Of a DNA stretch of 64,000 bases, positions 60,223-64,000 are shown one piece after another. The notes under the pieces were generated by a model. That model worked only from the letters and a program-made list of their open reading frames with translations, was not told the origin of the DNA and ran no database searches. Made by a program: the position numbers and the translations under genes. The stretch covers positions 7,607,501-7,671,500 of the forward strand of contig NZ_CP109444.1 in NCBI RefSeq assembly GCF_036227225.1, read 5' to 3'. The DNA comes from Streptomyces sp. NBC_01478. GTDB lineage: Bacteria; Actinomycetota; Actinomycetes; Streptomycetales; Streptomycetaceae. The number at the start of each line of letters is the position of its first letter. The first letter of the stretch is position 1.

Positions 60223-60632
60223 GCCGGCCCGGGTCCCGCGCCGCGCTGTTTGTAGAGGCTGATCGAAACGGTCTTGTCCTCGTCGACTGCCGATGAGACC
60301 TTGCCCGCCAGGGCCGAGAGCACGGTCCAGGCGAAGGTGTCGCGCGCGGGGGCGTGACCGTCCGTCGTCGGGGCGGAGACGGTGACTTCGAGCGAGTCGT
60401 CCACGAGACGGAAGACGCAACTGAGCACCGAGCCCGGCACGGCCTGCTGGAGCAGGATCGCGCAGGCCTCGTCCACCGCGATGCGGAGGTCCTCGATCTC
60501 GTCGAGGGTGAAGTCCAAACGGGCCGCGAGGCCGGCCGTGGCCGTACGCAGCACCGACAGGTAGGCACCCGCAGCCGGCAGCCGGACTTCCACGAAGTCC
60601 TGGGTCGCGGGCTCGCCTGCGATCTGGGACAC
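60219..60632 (-). CDS. Anti-sigma factor UshX/RshA, RsbW-like kinase
   Basis: A 137-residue HATPase protein of the RsbW family that binds and inhibits SigH. The ATPase N-box is LRIAVDEACAILLQQAVP, and the later ARDTFAWTVLSALAGKV completes the fold. GTG 60632 is preferred over TTG 60644 because GGAGGTGAGG directly precedes it. It overlaps the sigH start by 4 bp. The pair matches S. coelicolor ushX-sigH. Confidence 0.9.
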   Translation of the reverse strand: MSQIAGEPATQDFVEVRLPAAGAYLSVLRTATAGLAARLDFTLDEIEDLRIAVDEACAILLQQAVPGSVLSCVFRLVDDSLEVTVSAPTTDGHAPARDTFAWTVLSALAGKVSSAVDEDKTVSISLYKQRGAGPGPA

Positions 60633-60845
60633 CCTCACCTCCAAGGTGGTACAAGCTCTTTCGGGGGCCCAGGGGTCGCCCCCCGGGGTAACGCGATACT
60701 TGGTTCAGCGGTGACGCTACCGCGCTCCGAACTTTCCTGTCCCCGGGACCCCAACCCCATGCTGTCACTCATAGTAAACCTACGGATACGCTCCGTGGCT
60801 AGGGGTCCTGCGGGCCCAATTGGGAAGAGCGCGCGCCGGGTTGAC

Positions 60846-60871
60846 GTACCCAGACGTCAGACGGTCGAACC
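60846..60871 (-). promoter_or_regulatory. Sigma-B-type promoter upstream of ushX-sigH
   Basis: On the minus strand GGTT (60871-60868) is followed by 16 bp and GGGTAC (60851-60846), matching the SigB/SigH consensus GNTT-N14-16-GGGTAC. It lies about 210 bp upstream of ushX and suggests stress autoregulation. The spacer contains inverted GACGT/ACGTC elements. Confidence 0.6.
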
Positions 60872-60924
60872 GTCGAAACGGGCGGGAAACAGACGGCCGG
60901 AAAACGGGGTCACAGGAGACCGTG

Positions 60925-61185
60925 TCACAGAAGTACGTGGTCGACGAAGCACCAGCGCCAGCTCTCACCGGGTTCGTAGGTCCGCATCACCGGATGCCCG
61001 GATTCCTTGTGATGTGCTGTCGCGTGGCGCAGGGGCGAGGAGTCGCAGCAGGCGACGTTGCCGCAGAAGAGGCAGAGTCGCAACTGCACGGGGTGGGTGC
61101 CGGCCGCCAGACACTCGAGGCAGGTCTCGCTCTGGGGCTTCGGTTCCGGGAGCGGCAGCGCGTCGGCGTGCGTGCACTGTTTCAT
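60925..61185 (-). CDS. UBP-type zinc-finger protein
   Basis: An 86-residue protein with the ZnF-UBP fold: CLECLAAGTHPVQLRLCLFC, GNVACCDSSPLRHATAHHKE and SGHPVMRTYEPGESWRWC supply the zinc-binding Cys and His residues. In eukaryotes the fold binds ubiquitin C-termini; small stand-alone bacterial versions have no proven role. ATG 61185. Divergent from the antiporter gene and upstream of the sigH promoter in the same direction. Confidence 0.88.
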   Translation of the reverse strand: MKQCTHADALPLPEPKPQSETCLECLAAGTHPVQLRLCLFCGNVACCDSSPLRHATAHHKESGHPVMRTYEPGESWRWCFVDHVLL

Positions 61186-61248
61186 GATTGCCAGATTACG
61201 ACGGCTGTGCGGTTGGCCGCGCGGAAAAAACGAGGGCGGGCGAGAACG

Positions 61249-62844
61249 ATGGACGTGATGCCACTGCTGTTGCTGGTGGCGGGCAGCGCCGTGGTGGCCG
61301 CCGCGGCCCGGCGCACCCCGGTGCCGGCGCCGCTGCTGCTGGTCGCCGTCGGACTGGTCGTCTCGTACGTCCCGGGGGTGCCCGACTACACCCTGGACCC
61401 GGACGTCGTCCTGCCGCTGCTGCTGCCCCCGCTGCTGTACACCTCGGCCACCGACAGCTCGTACCTCGACCTGCGGGCCCAAGTGCGGCCCGTGGCACTG
61501 CTGTCGGTCGGCTACGTGCTCTTCGCGACGTTCGTCGTCGGCTGGGCCGCCTATGTGATCGTGCCGGGGCTGCCGCTGACCGCGGCGCTGGTGCTGGGCG
61601 CGGTGGTGGCGCCGCCGGACGCGGTCGCGGCGACGGCGGTGGCCCGGCGGGTCGGACTGCCCTCGCGGATCACGACGATCCTCCAGGGCGAGTCCCTGCT
61701 GAACGACGCCACCGCGATCACCGCCTACAAGGTGGCCCTCGCGGCCGCGATCGGTGAGGGCGCCACCTGGGCCGGCGGCATCGGGGAGTTCCTGCTCGCG
61801 GCCGTCGGCGGGGTCGGGGTCGGGCTCCTGATGATGGTGCCGATCCACTGGCTGCGCACGCACCTCAAGGAGGCGCTGCTGCAGAACACGCTGTCCCTGC
61901 TGATCCCGTTCGTCGCCTACGGGGTCGCCGAGCAGGTGCACGCCTCCGGGGTGCTCGCCGTCGTGGTCGTGGCGCTCTATCTGGGCCACCGCGCGTGGGA
62001 GGTCGATTTCGCGACCCGCCTCCAGGAGGAAGCGGTCTGGAAGATGGTCGCCTTCGTCCTGGAGTCGGCGGTCTTCGCCCTGATCGGGCTGCAACTGCCG
62101 GTGGTCCTCAAGGGACTTGGCGAGTACCGGGGCCTGGACGCCGCCTGGTACGCGATCGCGCTCTTCCTGGTGGTCGTCGCGACCCGGTTCGTGTGGGTGT
62201 ATCCGGCGGCCTTCATTCCCCGCGTCCTGTCGGCGCGGATCAGGGAGCGCGAGGACAGCCCCACCTGGAAGGGGGCGATGACCACCGCGTGGGCCGGCAT
62301 GAGAGGCGTGGTCTCCCTGGCCATCGCCTTCTCGATCCCGCTCACCATGCACGGCGGCGACCCCTTCCCGCAGCGCAACCTCATCCTGTTCCTGACCTTC
62401 ACGACGGTCATCGGGACCCTGGTGGTGCAGGGTCTGAGCCTGCCCCCGATCATCCGGCTGCTGAAGTTCCCCGGCCGCGACCAGCAGGCCGAGACGCTCG
62501 CCGAGGCCAACGCCCAGGCCCAGGCCTCCCGGGTCGCCGAAAAGCGCCTGGAGGCCCTTCTGGAGGACGAACGCAACGCCCTGCCGCCCCCGCTCGCCGA
62601 CCGACTCCGCGAGGTCCTGGAGCGCCGCCGCAACGCCGTCTGGGAGCGCCTCGGCGCCACCAACCCCGTCACCGGCGAGACCGTCGACGACACCTACCGC
62701 CGCCTGTCCCGCGAGATGATCAGCGCCGAACGCTCGATGTTCGTGCGCCTGCGCGACGGCCGCTACATCGACGACGAGATGCTGCGCACCTTGCTGCGCA
62801 GGCTGGACCTGGAGGAGGCGGCGGCTTATCGGGAGGCGGCCTAG
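61249..62844 (+). CDS. CPA1-family Na+/H+ antiporter
   Basis: A 531-residue antiporter with about 12 membrane segments in the first 400 residues. The CPA1 ion-binding motif is LQGESLLNDATAITAYKVAL, and GAVVAPPDAVAATAVARRVG is the partner helix. The conserved arginine helix is AWAGMRGVVSLAIAFSIPL. The ~130-residue cytoplasmic C-terminus is charged and helical. It exports Na+ (or K+) for pH and salt balance. ATG 61249 was chosen because the first membrane helix follows directly; the longer frame overlaps the zinc-finger gene. Confidence 0.92.
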   Translation: MDVMPLLLLVAGSAVVAAAARRTPVPAPLLLVAVGLVVSYVPGVPDYTLDPDVVLPLLLPPLLYTSATDSSYLDLRAQVRPVALLSVGYVLFATFVVGWAAYVIVPGLPLTAALVLGAVVAPPDAVAATAVARRVGLPSRITTILQGESLLNDATAITAYKVALAAAIGEGATWAGGIGEFLLAAVGGVGVGLLMMVPIHWLRTHLKEALLQNTLSLLIPFVAYGVAEQVHASGVLAVVVVALYLGHRAWEVDFATRLQEEAVWKMVAFVLESAVFALIGLQLPVVLKGLGEYRGLDAAWYAIALFLVVVATRFVWVYPAAFIPRVLSARIREREDSPTWKGAMTTAWAGMRGVVSLAIAFSIPLTMHGGDPFPQRNLILFLTFTTVIGTLVVQGLSLPPIIRLLKFPGRDQQAETLAEANAQAQASRVAEKRLEALLEDERNALPPPLADRLREVLERRRNAVWERLGATNPVTGETVDDTYRRLSREMISAERSMFVRLRDGRYIDDEMLRTLLRRLDLEEAAAYREAA

Positions 62845-62850
62845 CGGTCC

Positions 62851-62896
62851 CGGTCTCTACGGCACCTGGAGTGCCCTGCGGTCTCTACGGCACCTG
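62851..62896. repeat. 18-bp tandem direct repeat after the antiporter gene
   Basis: CGGTCTCTACGGCACCTG occurs at 62851-62868 and 62879-62896, 28 bp apart. It lies between convergent genes and may be a slippage duplication. Confidence 0.6.
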
Positions 62897-62904
62897 AAGT
62901 GGGC

Positions 62905-63810
62905 TCACGGGAACGGCCGCCCGGTGATCAACGCGGCGACCGTGCTCCCGCGCGGGAAGGCGCCTTCGGCCGCCAGGGCGACAAGTCCGTACAGCAACTT
63001 GGCGACATAGAGACGCTCGACGGGCAGCCCGTGGCGCTGCTCGAAGTCCTCGGCGAAGGCGTCGAGTTCGACGGGCACGCGCGCGTAGCCCCCGAAATGG
63101 AAGCGCTCGTCGAGTGACCAGTCGCCCCGCCGGCCACCGAAGGCGTGCTGTTGCAGGCCCTCTATGTCGGCGCCCAGGAAGCCGCCCTTGAGGACGGGGA
63201 TCCCCAACACCCGCTGGTCGGGGGCGAGTCCGGCGGCCAGTCCGGCCAGTGTGCCGCCGGTCCCGCAGGCGAGGGCGACGACGCCGACGTCGGCACGCGC
63301 GCGCAGTTCCTCGCCCAGGGCCCGGCAGCCGCGTACGGCAAGGGAGTTGCTGCCGCCCTCGGGGACGACGTACGCGTCCCGCGCGTCCACCTCACGCAGG
63401 ATGCCGGCCAGTGTCTCCGGTTCGGACTTGCACCGGTACGTCGACCTGTCGACGAAGCGCAGGCGCATCCCGTCGGCCGCGCACCGGGCCAGGGACGGGT
63501 TGAGCGGGCGGTCGGACAGCTCCTGGCCGCGGACCACGCCGACCGTGGGCAGACCCAGGAGGCGGCCCGCGGCGGCGGTGGCGCGCAGGTGGTTGGAGTA
63601 GGCGCCGCCGAACGTGACGACCGTACGTCCGGCCGCCGCCGCGAGATTCGGCGCGAGCTTGCGCCACTTGTTGCCGATCAGGTCCGGGTGGATCAGGTCG
63701 TCCCGCTTGAGCAGCAGACGGATGCCGTGCCGGCCGAAGCGCCCGTCCGCGATCTCCTCCACCGGCGACGGCAGCCGGGGCCGTAGGGCGGCGAGGTCGG
63801 GGCTGGTCAC
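62905..63810 (-). CDS. PLP-dependent ACC deaminase/D-cysteine desulfhydrase-like enzyme
   Basis: A 301-residue fold-type II PLP enzyme. The Schiff-base Lys is in DLIGNKWRKLAPNL, the substrate loop is TFGGAYSNHLRATAAAGRLL, and the phosphate-binding loop is ACGTGGTLAGLAAGL. Members are 1-aminocyclopropane-1-carboxylate deaminases or D-cysteine desulfhydrases; the sequence does not decide between them, and D-cysteine desulfhydrase is the more common activity for annotated homologues. GTG 63810. It converges with the antiporter gene. Confidence 0.82.
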   Translation of the reverse strand: MTSPDLAALRPRLPSPVEEIADGRFGRHGIRLLLKRDDLIHPDLIGNKWRKLAPNLAAAAGRTVVTFGGAYSNHLRATAAAGRLLGLPTVGVVRGQELSDRPLNPSLARCAADGMRLRFVDRSTYRCKSEPETLAGILREVDARDAYVVPEGGSNSLAVRGCRALGEELRARADVGVVALACGTGGTLAGLAAGLAPDQRVLGIPVLKGGFLGADIEGLQQHAFGGRRGDWSLDERFHFGGYARVPVELDAFAEDFEQRHGLPVERLYVAKLLYGLVALAAEGAFPRGSTVAALITGRPFP

Positions 63811-63858
63811 GGCACCATTGTCACCCGGGTCGCCCGTGTCGTCCGTGTCTCCTGGGGG

Positions 63859-64000
63859 TCACTTCAGGCGCTCGTGGATCCGCTCGCGCAGCCACGCCAT
63901 CGTGAACCCGCGCGGGTCCACCTTTCCGGGCTGCCACTCCAGGTGCCCGATCACCGACCGCTCCGTCCAGTCGTAGTGGCGGCAGATCGCGGCCGAGACC
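63859..64000 (-). CDS. N-acetylmuramoyl-L-alanine amidase, C-terminal end only
   Basis: Only the last 47 codons are in the window; the 5' part lies beyond base 64000. The translated end includes CRHYDWTERSVIGHLEWQPG, then KVDPRGFTMAWL and a helical tail (RERIHERLK). The GH-EW-PG-KVDP pattern is the C-terminal zinc-site signature of Amidase_2 enzymes, which cut the bond between N-acetylmuramic acid and L-alanine in peptidoglycan. The rest of the domain and any signal peptide cannot be seen. Confidence 0.75.
   Translation of the reverse strand, partial: VSAAICRHYDWTERSVIGHLEWQPGKVDPRGFTMAWLRERIHERLK

Noticed and set aside
60925..62352. 475-codon minus-strand frame
   Set aside because: Only the C-terminal 86 residues form the UBP zinc finger; the rest is a His/Arg/Asp-rich shadow of the antiporter gene.

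Overview
The window is a stretch of a Streptomyces chromosome. Most genes are GC-rich with strong third-position GC bias and frequent GTG starts. Many products match well-known Streptomyces loci in a familiar order: sigR-rsrA, an epi-isozizaene synthase/CYP170A1 pair, nrdAB behind a cobalamin riboswitch, dasR-dasABCD-nagB, wblE, and a sigma-H operon. No rRNA, tRNA or CRISPR array was seen.

Positions 1-3206 hold two coupled genes of clearly lower G+C that I do not recognise. The first begins at the window edge with a Walker-A-like motif and the second ends in HEAT-like repeats. From about 3.4 to 18.4 kb lies an actinomycete integrative and conjugative element (AICE). It carries an HTH(DUF5753)/DUF6879 regulatory pair, a PP2C-like phosphatase with an HTH partner, Spd-type membrane proteins, a TraB/FtsK DNA translocase, a primase-polymerase, a replication ATPase, an excisionase and a tyrosine integrase. 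Two unannotated repeat clusters stand out: inverted and direct CCTCCCTG octamers just after traB (a candidate clt transfer locus), and ten exact TGCGTCAT octamers bracketed by a 14-bp inverted repeat between the replication gene and xis (a candidate origin). The integrase stops 37 bp from the 3' end of hisN. No tRNA target and no duplicated att core were found inside the window.

From 18.4 to 31 kb come hisN, a TetR regulator, an SMR transporter, rsgA, aroA, an M50-like peptidase, an SRAP protein, an alpha/beta hydrolase, sigR with its own SigR-type promoter and rsrA, two adjacent membrane HD/HD-GYP proteins, a TPR protein and peptide deformylase. At 31.4-34.9 kb is the albaflavenone pair and a GlxA-type AraC regulator. 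From 35 to 42 kb are a lipoprotein, a secreted S53 peptidase and nrdBA (minus strand), with a cobalamin riboswitch and tandem NrdR-box-like sites upstream. From 42 to 47 kb are a GNAT acetyltransferase, an SSS symporter with DUF3311, and CstA with YbdD.

The 46.9-55 kb block is the chitin/N-acetylglucosamine locus. DasR (minus) faces dasABC (chito-oligosaccharide ABC importer without its own ATPase), dasD (GH3 hexosaminidase), nagB and a divergent SIS-domain protein. DasR-response-element-like palindromes occur between dasR and dasA, between nagB and the SIS gene, and upstream of a PdtaS-type histidine kinase. The right end contains wblE, a lipid-kinase gene, a small membrane protein, the ushX-sigH stress operon with a sigma-B-type promoter, a UBP zinc-finger protein, a CPA1 Na+/H+ antiporter, a PLP deaminase/desulfhydrase-like enzyme, and the end of an N-acetylmuramoyl-L-alanine amidase gene. 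A GC-rich dispersed intergenic repeat occurs at three places.
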